Of a stretch of DNA of 64,000 nucleotides, positions 1-7,840 are shown in pieces. The translations under genes and the position numbers were made by a program. Source of the stretch: V1-33 sp039795165 (lineage in GTDB: Bacteria > Verrucomicrobiota > Verrucomicrobiia > Verrucomicrobiales > V1-33); NCBI GenBank assembly GCA_039795165.1, contig JBDKER010000011.1, forward strand, positions 58,721-122,720. Reading direction: 5' to 3'. The number at the start of each line of letters is the position of its first letter. Position 1 is the stretch's first letter. A model generated the notes under the pieces. It had not been told where the DNA came from. It made no database searches and saw only the letters and a program-made list of their open reading frames with translations.

Positions 1-352
1 CAGGCACCAGATTGAGCGGCCCCCGCTCCTCCAGCATCATCACCGAAGACGGCACCGTCATCAGTTCCCCCGCATCCCCCCGGCTGCTGTTCAGATAGTC
101 AAGCACCACAATCGCCGTCGCCACCTTGGTCAGACTCGCCACCGGTCTCCGCTGGTCCGCGAGATGCGCCAGCACCACATGCCCATCATTGGCATCTGCC
201 ACAATGTACGACCCAATTCCCGGATACACCGGACCGATCGCCGCCACCGCAGTCCCCGCATCCGGTGAGACCGGGGTCGTGACACAGCCGACTCCACCCA
301 ACGCCACCGTAATGGCAGCAAAAAGCCGAAGCAGAGAATGTTGGATCTTCAT
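1..352 (-). CDS. D-alanyl-D-alanine carboxypeptidase, S11 family lipoprotein (N-terminal part)
   Basis: Partial gene running off the left edge; the first 117 codons are visible. It begins with a lipoprotein signal (hydrophobic stretch ending in LGGVGC, lipid-attachment Cys23) and then shows the penicillin-binding SxxK motif as S73-L-T-K76 in the context PVASLTKVATA. In S11 enzymes this Ser is the acyl-enzyme nucleophile that trims the terminal D-Ala of peptidoglycan stem peptides. The later SxN and KTG motifs would lie outside the window. The start is the ATG at 352, chosen because the signal peptide begins there. An S11 endopeptidase or a beta-lactamase-like relative is possible; the SLTK context favours a carboxypeptidase. 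Likely periplasmic and membrane-anchored. Confidence 0.8.
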   Translation of the reverse strand, partial: MKIQHSLLRLFAAITVALGGVGCVTTPVSPDAGTAVAAIGPVYPGIGSYIVADANDGHVVLAHLADQRRPVASLTKVATAIVVLDYLNSSRGDAGELMTVPSSVMMLEERGPLNLVP

Positions 353-488
353 GGGAACTCGGGAGCCGCCGGTTGCGCAGACCCCCCGTTCCATAACGGT
401 CGATTTCCTCCGCGCAAGTCGGATGGTTCCCCACCTGTCGAAATCACCGCGCCAGCCCGGCACGCAAAACGCCCGATGCCAGGTTGCA

Positions 489-1652
489 TCAATCCTTCGC
501 CGACTTCTCGGCCACCCCAAGAGCCGCCGCCGGCGTGGCAGGCCGCCCCACCGCCAGCACCGGAGTGCCCGTGGCATCGCACACCCGCAGCTGAAATTCC
601 CATTCCACGGTCCAGGTCTCGGTTTGCTCGTTCTGACAACATTTCACAAGGATCTCGTTGGCTCCCTTCTTCAGACGCACCGGCATCCGGTACTGGTCAA
701 TCTCCCGTCCCCGGTGATACTCGTCCCGCGCAAAGAGCAGCTCGCCATTGAGCCACACCTTCCACGCATTCTTGCAGCCCAGACGGATCTCGGCATCGCG
801 TTCCTCCGCCGACTCGAAGACCGTGCGCGCATACGCGGTCGCTTCCTTGATCATCCCCACCGACTTGTTGAAATCAAGCAGTCCAAACTGGTCGGCGGAA
901 ACCGCCGGCTTCCACCGCACCGGATTGGGTTCCCCGGCCTTGAGCGGCTTGCCGTCATACACCGCCGCCCCATCGAAGCCCTGCTCGGGCGGAAACACGG
1001 TGGCAAACCCCCCGCGACCATCATTTTCAAACGGGCCAGCCACCTGCCACTCCATGACAAAACCGAAATGCGCCGGCAGATCCACGGTCTGACCCTTTTC
1101 CCGCAGCGCATCGGCGGCCTCGCGGATCTGATCCTCGTCCCGCGCCGCCCCAAGGACCTTGCGCAGCTGCCCGAGATCTCCCGCAGCCTTCGCCGCCGCC
1201 AGCAACCGGGCCACCGGCTCACGCCGCAACTCCGCCGCCGGATCTTCCAGAAAATCAGGAATCAGCCGCTCCCACACCGCCGCATCGCTGCGCCGCAGCA
1301 GTTCCATCGCCAGAATCCGCCCCGCGGGCCGGTTTGCCGTGTCCCGCGCAAACGCCTCCAGCGGCCCCACCGGCAGCTTGCCTCCTGTCTTCGCCGCAAT
1401 CGATGACACCGCCCCGCGGATCCAGTTCGCAGGCACCACCCCCGCACGGTTCATCGCAGCCAGCAGACCAGGAATTGTCTCGGCATCCCCACTCTCCACA
1501 ATCCGGCGCACCGCCGCCGAAGCCTCGGCATTGCCCTTCCCTTCCCGCCCCACCGCCAGCAGCACTTCCACCAGCCCCCCGTCCACCGGTCCACCCACCC
1601 CTCGATCCACCAGCATTCCCAGAAAAGCAGTCGCAACGCAAATAGGTCTCAT
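489..1652 (-). CDS. Exported HEAT-like/jelly-roll protein of unknown function
   Basis: About 387 residues. An N-terminal hydrophobic stretch (MRPICVATAFLGML) suggests export; a start three codons further upstream (1661) is also open. Residues about 30-190 are helical, Ala/Leu/Arg-rich and HEAT-like. Residues about 205-370 contain a beta-rich segment (FVMEWQVAGPFEND, then WKVWLNGELLFARDEY and KKGANEILVKC) that resembles the PA14/glycosidase jelly-roll module frequent in large exported Planctomycetes and Verrucomicrobia proteins. No catalytic motif is evident. It lies 38 bases from the end of the convergently unrelated trpG-like gene on the same strand, so co-transcription is possible. Function is not inferred. 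Confidence 0.7.
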   Translation of the reverse strand: MRPICVATAFLGMLVDRGVGGPVDGGLVEVLLAVGREGKGNAEASAAVRRIVESGDAETIPGLLAAMNRAGVVPANWIRGAVSSIAAKTGGKLPVGPLEAFARDTANRPAGRILAMELLRRSDAAVWERLIPDFLEDPAAELRREPVARLLAAAKAAGDLGQLRKVLGAARDEDQIREAADALREKGQTVDLPAHFGFVMEWQVAGPFENDGRGGFATVFPPEQGFDGAAVYDGKPLKAGEPNPVRWKPAVSADQFGLLDFNKSVGMIKEATAYARTVFESAEERDAEIRLGCKNAWKVWLNGELLFARDEYHRGREIDQYRMPVRLKKGANEILVKCCQNEQTETWTVEWEFQLRVCDATGTPVLAVGRPATPAAALGVAEKSAKD

Positions 1653-1699
1653 GCCCTCCATTATGCAGCGTCCCGCCCGCCCCGTCGACCCAATTTCCG

Positions 1700-2272
1700 T
1701 CAGCGCGCAGGCAACTCCAGAAAATTCCGCAGCAACTGCTTCCCTTCCACTGTGAGAATCGACTCCGGATGAAACTGCACCCCATGCACCGGCAGAGCCC
1801 GGTGCCGCAGCCCCATGATTTCCCCCTCAGGCGTGCGCGCCGCGATCTCAAGGCACTCCGGCAGAGTCTCTTCCTTCACAATCAGTGAATGATAGCGCGT
1901 CGCCTCAAACGGATTGCTCAGCCCCGCAAAAACTCCCCGCCCATCATGGTGAATCATGGACGTCTTCCCATGCATCAGCCGCGGAGCCCGCACCACATCC
2001 CCGCCAAACACATCGCCCATGCACTGATGCCCCAGACAAACCCCAAGAATCGGCCGGCTCCCCGCAAACTTCCTCAGCACATCATTGCTGATCCCTGCCT
2101 CCCGGGGCGTGCACGGCCCCGGCGAAATGCAGATCTGCGCAGGATCCAGTTCCGCAATCTCCTCAACCGTGATCTCATCGTTCCGCTTCACCAGCATCGT
2201 CGCCCCCAGTTCCCCGAAGTACTGAACAAGGTTGTACGTGAACGAATCGTAGTTGTCGATGACCAGCAGCAT
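1700..2272 (-). CDS. trpG: Anthranilate/4-amino-4-deoxychorismate synthase glutamine amidotransferase subunit
   Basis: 190 residues, a class I glutamine amidotransferase. It starts MLLVIDNYDSFTYNLVQYF, the classic N-terminus of TrpG/PabA, which fixes the start at 2272 although the frame is open further upstream. The nucleophile is Cys79 in LGVCLGHQ, and the His/Glu of the triad are in VQFHPES near the C-terminus. The oxyanion strand ISPGPCTPREAG is present. The subunit supplies ammonia from glutamine to the chorismate-binding partner (TrpE or PabB), which is not in the window. Sequence alone does not separate tryptophan from folate synthesis, and many bacteria use one amphibolic subunit for both. 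Confidence 0.93.
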   Translation of the reverse strand: MLLVIDNYDSFTYNLVQYFGELGATMLVKRNDEITVEEIAELDPAQICISPGPCTPREAGISNDVLRKFAGSRPILGVCLGHQCMGDVFGGDVVRAPRLMHGKTSMIHHDGRGVFAGLSNPFEATRYHSLIVKEETLPECLEIAARTPEGEIMGLRHRALPVHGVQFHPESILTVEGKQLLRNFLELPAR

Positions 2273-2349
2273 GACGGCCAACGCTGCGCGGCTTTGCCCC
2301 GTCTGCCAAGGGACAATCTCACGCCACTCCACCGTTTCCCCGGACCCGC

Positions 2350-3126
2350 TCAGAAATCGGTATCCGCCTTCTCCAGATCCAGTTCCCGGATCCACACATT
2401 CCGATACCGCACATCATGCCCCTCGCACTGCAGCTTCAGCCCCTGCGGCGAATCCGTGATGCCCCTCCCACCATCGTTGCCCCCATCCACCCCGCTCTTC
2501 GGCCCACCCCACACCTGATTGATCGCCACATTCCGGTGCACCTTCTTCCCGTTGAAATACATCGTCACCATCGGCTTCTCCACCATCTTCCCATCCCGGA
2601 ACCGCGCCGCCCGGAACACCAGATCATACGCATTCCACTTCCCCGCCCCAGCGTAGGATTCATAGGGCGATTCCGTCTCGTTGATCACCGCACCCATGCC
2701 ATGACTCGTGCGGTCGCCATCAAGCACCTGAATCTCATAGCGGTTCTGTAGATACACGCCGCTGTTCCCCCCGGGCTTCGCCACAAGAAACTCAATGTGC
2801 AGCCGGAAATCACGGTACGCCTTCTTCGTCACAATATCCGCCGTGCCAAACTTCCCCCCGGCCGCCGCCGGATCGTCGGTCATCACCACCGTACCCCCAT
2901 CCACTGGATCCGATACCACCTTCCACTTGATCGGCAGCGAAGAAGCAAACCCCGGCCCCTGCCAGTACGTCCACTTCTCATCCAGCATCGCCCGGCTCCC
3001 ATCCAGAATCACTTCCGCCCCCTTCTCCGCCGCCACACCCACCCCAACCAACGGCCCCGACCCCGGCTCGGCAGCCCCCAGCAGCACCTTCAGACCCAGC
3101 AAAACGGACAGCAGCATTTTCTTCAT
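2350..3126 (-). CDS. DUF1080 (3-keto-disaccharide hydrolase-like) exported protein
   Basis: 258 residues with a signal peptide (MKKMLLSVLLGLKVLLGAAE), which is why 3126 is chosen over an upstream ATG. The body is a single concanavalin-like DUF1080 domain. Typical features are the strand FRLHIEFLVAKPGGNSGVYLQNRYEIQVLD, here given only by its landmarks NSGVYLQ and YEIQVLD, the following NETESPYESYAGAGKWN segment, and the closing GLKLQCEGHDVRYRNVWIRE strand. Members are very numerous in PVC bacteria, and some have been shown to cleave 3-keto-glycosides after C3 oxidation. The protein is probably periplasmic or surface exposed. The gene precedes trpG on the same strand with a 77-base gap. The substrate cannot be predicted. 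Confidence 0.85.
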   Translation of the reverse strand: MKKMLLSVLLGLKVLLGAAEPGSGPLVGVGVAAEKGAEVILDGSRAMLDEKWTYWQGPGFASSLPIKWKVVSDPVDGGTVVMTDDPAAAGGKFGTADIVTKKAYRDFRLHIEFLVAKPGGNSGVYLQNRYEIQVLDGDRTSHGMGAVINETESPYESYAGAGKWNAYDLVFRAARFRDGKMVEKPMVTMYFNGKKVHRNVAINQVWGGPKSGVDGGNDGGRGITDSPQGLKLQCEGHDVRYRNVWIRELDLEKADTDF

Positions 3127-3189
3127 GCAGCCATCCTCCACCACACCCACCCCCGCCGTCTCCTGCGCATCCGCGGAAATCCCGCGTCC

Positions 3190-3900
3190 TCACATGTCGT
3201 CCATCGCCCCAGCGCCGGAACCATTCGCCTCCGCCGCCCGCACCTGCGCCATCTTGTAGCGCCAGTACGGCGTGGTGCAGATCAGCAGCCGACCCGTCCC
3301 CTCGTACACCCTCAGAATCCGCTCGCCAGTCGTCAGCTTGCTCCACGGCAGCCATCCCGGCATCCGCACCTTGTAGTTGATTGATTTCGTGCGTGCCAAC
3401 ACCTGCCGGCCATCCGCCACCAACCGCATCCCATGCGGACTGTCCTTGCCCAGCTCAATGCACTCCACCGGCCCAGGCGAACAGATCATCACCTGCCCCG
3501 GCCCAGTCACCTTCGTCTGAAACGACAGAAACCCCTCGCCGCTCCGCAGCGACGTCCAGAAGGGCTCCCGGATGAAACCCTGGTCCACCTTCGCCTCCGA
3601 CGCCCAGAAGGCCCCAGCCGACACAATCCACGTCTCTTCCTCCTCCAGCTGCATGATGTGAAACCCACCCAGCGTCGACTCCAGATACAATGATCCCGTT
3701 CCGCTGAAGGTCGGCCGGAACGCATCCTCCCCAGACAGCGCCGCCCGCACCAGCCGGATCGGCCCAGGCAGCCGGGCCTTCATCGTAAGCTCCCCACGCA
3801 TGTGCGACATCGCTCCACGCTCGGTCACGATCGTCTCGTCCTGCATCGCGATTTTCGCCCAGCGGGTCCCTTCAGAGGATTCGATCTCAAATGTGGCCAT
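3190..3900 (-). CDS. AIM24 family protein
   Basis: 236 residues matching the AIM24 (formerly DUF124) beta-sandwich family. Landmarks are the opening with acidic strands, the GAMSHMRGELTMKARLPG stretch, the Gly-rich FRPTFSGTGSLYLES, then the W-rich EETWIVSAGAFWASEA and the closing CTTPYWRYKMAQ. There is no signal peptide, so the protein is probably cytoplasmic. Family members relate to the yeast mitochondrial biogenesis protein Aim24, and their bacterial role is unsettled. The gene lies downstream of the selenoprotein candidate on the same strand, separated by a strong hairpin (3929-3973), so it probably has its own promoter. Confidence 0.85.
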   Translation of the reverse strand: MATFEIESSEGTRWAKIAMQDETIVTERGAMSHMRGELTMKARLPGPIRLVRAALSGEDAFRPTFSGTGSLYLESTLGGFHIMQLEEEETWIVSAGAFWASEAKVDQGFIREPFWTSLRSGEGFLSFQTKVTGPGQVMICSPGPVECIELGKDSPHGMRLVADGRQVLARTKSINYKVRMPGWLPWSKLTTGERILRVYEGTGRLLICTTPYWRYKMAQVRAAEANGSGAGAMDDM

Positions 3901-3928
3901 GACAGATGCTGCAGTTAGGAATGAAATG

Positions 3929-3973
3929 CCCGGATTGGGATTGTCAGGGTTCGGTTAACCGTTCCAATCCGGG
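3929..3973 (-). terminator. Inverted repeat, probable terminator of the FG-GAP/ASPIC gene
   Basis: A perfect 10-bp inverted repeat, CCCGGATTGG at 3929-3938 and CCAATCCGGG at 3964-3973, with a 25-base loop that itself holds the palindrome CGGTTAACCG. It begins 50 bases after the stop of the 4024-6663 gene. There is no clear U-tract, so it may be Rho-assisted or serve mRNA stability. Confidence 0.5.
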
Positions 3974-4023
3974 GCCGCAAGCCGTGAAATCCACACCGTC
4001 TCCCCCCGGATAGGACCATCCCT

Positions 4024-6663
4024 TCACCGGACCACCCGCCACGCCTCCCGCGCTGATCCACTGCCATCAGGGGACTGACCCGGCTCCTCCCAGCAGGTCA
4101 CCAACGACCCCTCAGCGACATCCGCAAGCTCCGCAATCCGACCCGAGGGCCAGCGCACCGTCAGTTGCTTCACTCCACCACGCTTCCCGATTCCAAGTAC
4201 CATCACCGCACTGTGCTGCGCCGCATAGCCATCCCCACAGCGGTGCTCGCGCGTCAGCTTCATATCCCCAAGATCCGCCACGACCACAGCCCCATAACCA
4301 TCCCGCGGAGCAAGCGCCGCCACCCCCGGCCCGTCATTGCCTCCCACCAACCGCACCGCCACCACCCCACCCTCAAGCCCAGCCGCCGCCATCGTGTTCC
4401 GATACAGATTCAGCATCGGCTCATTCGCATTAACCACCGCAAGGTCCTGCCATCCGTCCCGATCATAATCAAACAGCACCCAGCCCCGGCCATCAGCCGG
4501 ATTGTCCAGCCCAGCCAGTCCGGACAGATCGTCAAACGACTGCCCTCCGCGGTTCGCAAAGTAATGATTCCGCTCCTTCCCGCTCAGCGAATGCACCACC
4601 ACACGGTCCCCCCGCTTCTCCACACCCGCCAGACGCGCATCAATCTCCGGCGTGGCCGCCGCGCCATCGCCGCGACGCTGCCACGCCTCATTCAGCCGGA
4701 AACTCCGGCGCGCCAATCCAGCATCCGCGCGCACGACCGTGCGCCAGAGGTTGCTTCACAAATCCAATTCCGATGTCAGCCCGGGCGGAGCCGTGAAATA
4801 CCCGCTCAGCACATAGAGATCCAGCCAGCCATCGTTGTCGAAATCCGCAAACTTCCCTCCCCAAGACCACCCCGCCTTCATCACCGTCATCGCCGGACGC
4901 TCCAGCCCAGCCACCTGCCGGAACCGCCCATCCGCTTCCTGATGGTACAGCCAGTTCCCCTGAGCCGACTCCACGTAGCTCGGCGATAAACCAGGCACCA
5001 TAGCAGTGATGCGGCGCCCCGCTTTGCTGTACATGTTGGAGACATAAACATCCTCCTTCCCGTCGTTGTCATAGTCCCCCCAGCTCGCCCCCATCGCAAA
5101 CCCATAGGCTGTAATCCCAGCCTCCTTCGTCACATCCACAAAACCAGCCTCGCCATCGTTCCGCAGCAGATTGTCCGGAGCCCAATCGTTCGCCACATAC
5201 AGATCCACATCCCCATCCCGGTCATAATCCCCCCACGTCGCCTGCAGCGTGTTCTTCCAGAGCCCCACCACCGCATTCTCCGGAGCCGGCTCGAACACCC
5301 CCAGGCCACGGTTTACCAGCAGCATGTTCGGCGGCCCCACCTGATCCAGCAGCTCGGGAAATGCCCCATCAGGCGAACGCGACCGCTCTGCCTTCAGCCG
5401 CCGCCGGTACTCCGCTGCCTGCACGGGCGGCAGAAACTCATCCATCCAGTCAAAATCATCCGCCGCCACCACAGCCACCCCGCCGGATGGCGACGACTGC
5501 GGCGGTGCCGCCGGACGGTACGTGCACAGATACACATCAAGGAGCCCATCCCGGTTGTAATCAGCCGCACTCATCGAAACCACCGCCATCGGTGACCAAT
5601 CAGGAGCCTTGTGCTGCACATACACCCCCCCACGGTTCTCCAGATAGGCAGTCTTCAGAAGACTCCTCCCCAGCAGCGCATCCGGATCCCCGTCATTGTC
5701 GAAATCCGCAAACACCGCACACGTCGTGTGACCCGGCAAATCCAGCCCGTAACGCGCCGACTCCTCCGCAAAAGTGCCATCCCCGCGGTTTACCAGCAGC
5801 CGGTTCTTCCCGATCCGCACCATCACATAAAGATCATCCCACCCATCCCCATTCACATCCACCACCGCAAGGCCCGGCTTATGATTCGACGAGATCGGCG
5901 CAAAGTAAGGATGCGGAACTTCCTTCTGACCTGACTCATAATACCGCACGCTGGCCGCTTCATGACCACACCTCCGCAACTCCTCCGCACCCCCGGACAC
6001 GGCCTTGTCCAGCACTTCCGTGAACAGACGCTCTTTCACAGTCGCCACCTCGAACTTCCTCGTCTCCCACGACACAATCCGCCACTCCCCACCCTCCCGC
6101 CGGAATTCAAGATCCAATGAGGCCCGGAAACTCGCCCAGACCCCCACTTTGAGAAAGCCCAGTCCCTCGAACCCGGCACTCGACCGGTACTGGTCCGCCT
6201 CCCCTCCTGGATGCTCCCCCTTCACAAGATACACCTTGGCATGCTCAAACCAATCCACCGCCCCCAGCACACTGCCCCACAATACCAAACCCTCCCGCCC
6301 ACGCTCCCCAACCGACTCCACCGGCCACTCCATCCACTGCAGCCGACTCTTCCCCTCCAAACCCTCCGGCAACCGCCCCACATCCGCCACCCTGACCTTC
6401 CCCGCCGCAAAAAGGTCAGCACTCTTCTCCCCTGGCAACCGCATGGCTGCCACATCCGAGGACAACAAGGCCATCCGCGGCCCCAACTCCAGATAGGTCT
6501 CCTCAGCCATCACCAGATCCCCAATGACCCTCGCATCTGCCACTTCCTGGCCGACCCGGCCACCCCCGCGCCACCACCAGGCCAGCAACACACCAGCCAT
6601 CAGCACGCCGGCCACCAAAGCCGCCCGTCCCTTTCCCCATCTGCTCAATTGACCTGTTCTCAT
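4024..6663 (-). CDS. Candidate selenoprotein: FG-GAP repeat beta-propeller with ASPIC/UnbV domain (UGA at codon 636)
   Basis: 879 residues if the single in-frame TGA at 4756-4758 is read as selenocysteine. The start at 6663 precedes a membrane anchor (residues about 12-30, AALVAGVLMAGVLLAWWW). Residues about 60-260 form an unassigned, SnoaL/NTF2-like region. Residues about 290-630 carry FG-GAP/VCBS repeats with calcium-loop signatures (VDVNGDGWDDLYV, DFDNDGDPDALL, DYDRDGDVDLYVAND, DYDNDGKEDVYVSN, DFDNDGWLDLYVLSG). After the UGA the same frame continues with another repeat (FDYDRDGWQDLAVVNANEP) and the ASPIC/UnbV domain (GDMKLTREHRCGDGYAAQ, LTVRWPSGRIAEL). The uninterrupted family architecture across the codon, the hairpin right after it and selA in the window argue for recoding. 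Alternatives are a nonsense mutation, or two polypeptides with a GTG start at 4734 that has no visible ribosome-binding site. Confidence 0.8.
4722..4750 (-). promoter_or_regulatory. bSECIS-like hairpin downstream of the UGA
   Basis: On the - strand the mRNA folds as GCGCAC (4744-4739), loop GGUC (4738-4735), GUGCGC (4734-4729), a perfect 6-bp stem. It can extend by four pairs (4745-4748 with 4727-4724, one G-U) past a single bulged G4728, plus C4750-G4722. The GGUC loop begins 17 bases after the UGA. The E. coli fdhF SECIS that SelB recognises also has a GGUC loop on a short helix with one bulged base, about 18 bases after its UGA. Folding was done by eye. Confidence 0.75.
4756..4758 (-). other. 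In-frame TGA, proposed selenocysteine codon (Sec636)
   Basis: The local protein context is ...SELDL-(UGA)-SNLWRTVV.... It is the only stop in an otherwise continuous 880-codon frame; propeller motifs end just before it and family sequence resumes directly after it. No frameshift is needed to join the two halves. Confidence 0.75.
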
Positions 6664-6815
6664 CTGCCTTTCATCGCTACCAGCCCCCGCCCCAGTCAGC
6701 AAGAACTGAGTTCGCAAGTTGCCGCCTGTTTCTTTTTCTTCACGGAATGCTAATTCCAAACTTGACAATTCTTCACTTTTCACGCCTCCTACCCACAAAT
6801 TCGCCACCTTCCTCC

Positions 6816-7589
6816 ATGAAGCACTTCCTTTCCTGCCTCTCCTTCGCCGCCCTCGTCGCCGCCTCCCCTTCCCAGGCCGCCACCGTCTGGTCGGTCGGAG
6901 TTGACGACAATGACTGGCCCGTCAATGGCATCGGCGGCGGTCCCGACGCCGACTTCCTTCAGGAAAACGGCTCCATCAATGCCCTCCCCGGCAGCCCCGT
7001 CACCGCAGGCACCGCCCCCCAGACCAGCGATAACGATTACTACTTCGCGGGTTCCTACACGCTCGTCCCCTCAGGCGTCGAATCCTTCTACGGTGCCTAC
7101 ACCCCCGTCGGCACCGTCGCCTCGGACGAAACCGCATGGGAACGCGCCTTCGCTGGCGGCGACAATGACCTCCGCATCCATTTCAACCTCGCCAACACCT
7201 TCCAACCAGGCGACCTCGCCACCATCTCGTTCGATCCCCTCAACCTCCACACCGGCGGTGACGTCCCCGATTCCCGCTACGGCATCGAACTCTACTTTAA
7301 TGGCGTCCTCGTCCGCTCGGAACAAGTCATCCGTCCCGGCGATCTGAACAAAACCTACACGTCAGACCCGTTCACCCTCGGCAGCGTAGGCGCCGTCACC
7401 GGACCAGGAGCCGACAACATCGTCTCCCTCCGCGGCATCAGCTACAGCAACGCCGGCGGCGGCGCATGGATGGGCATCGACTACGTCAAACTCGACGTCA
7501 CCCCCATCCCAGAACCAGGCAGCGCGCTGCTCGCGTCGGCTGCCGCCCTCGGGGCCGCCCTCTCCCGCAGACGCTCGCGCAAGGCCTGA
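6816..7589 (+). CDS. PEP-CTERM exported protein with YYFAG-type domain
   Basis: 257 residues. The signal peptide (MKHFLSCLSFAALVAASPSQA) sets the start at 6816. The mature part is one beta-rich domain with the landmarks VDDNDWPV, SDNDYYFAGSY, ERAFAGGDNDLRIHFN, YGIELYFNG and GPGADNIVSLRGISY. The C-terminus is a textbook PEP-CTERM signal: IPEPGSALLASAAALGAAL followed by the basic tail SRRRSRKA. Such proteins are cut and anchored by exosortases, and one is encoded at 51246-52181. The domain recurs in the next gene. No enzymatic motif is visible; a surface or matrix role is inferred. The divergent 152-base gap to the upstream gene probably holds both promoters, with a TTGACA at 6762-6767. Confidence 0.85.
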   Translation: MKHFLSCLSFAALVAASPSQAATVWSVGVDDNDWPVNGIGGGPDADFLQENGSINALPGSPVTAGTAPQTSDNDYYFAGSYTLVPSGVESFYGAYTPVGTVASDETAWERAFAGGDNDLRIHFNLANTFQPGDLATISFDPLNLHTGGDVPDSRYGIELYFNGVLVRSEQVIRPGDLNKTYTSDPFTLGSVGAVTGPGADNIVSLRGISYSNAGGGAWMGIDYVKLDVTPIPEPGSALLASAAALGAALSRRRSRKA

Positions 7590-7677
7590 TGCCCTACGCA
7601 AAAAGGTGGTCCGCGCGCGGGTAGGCAAAACCACCCAGCCGGAAGTCCCTTCCCTCCAGTACTCGCTGCCACCTCGC

Positions 7678-7697
7678 AGGGAACGGACACGTTCCCT
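7678..7697 (+). terminator. Hairpin downstream of the first PEP-CTERM gene
   Basis: A perfect 8-bp stem AGGGAACG/CGTTCCCT with a GACA loop, 89 bases after the stop of the PEP-CTERM gene. There is no U-tract. The remaining 7698-7840 leader of the next gene contains a second hairpin at 7776-7797. Confidence 0.4.
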
Positions 7698-7775
7698 CAA
7701 GAGGATCATTCCCATTTGTTTCCCGACGGCCGAACGCTTCCAGCCACCTCCCCCAGCGGCCAGCCCACCCAGGCA

Positions 7776-7797
7776 ATTCGTCCCCCCCCCGACGAAT
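7776..7797 (+). promoter_or_regulatory. ATTCGTC/GACGAAT hairpin with an all-C loop in the leader of the next gene
   Basis: A perfect 7-bp stem closing a loop of eight C residues, 44 bases before the ATG at 7841. It could be a leader structure, the end of an upstream transcript, or chance. Nothing else is recognised in the 251-base gap. Confidence 0.3.
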
Positions 7798-7840
7798 ATG
7801 ATTGCCACACCCGCCGAGGAATTGCTTTGATTCACCCAAG

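Noticed and set aside
4024..4734. Separate gene starting at GTG 4734
   Set aside because: No ribosome-binding site, the start falls inside a perfect hairpin, and the first part would be half of a domain architecture; recoding explains it better.
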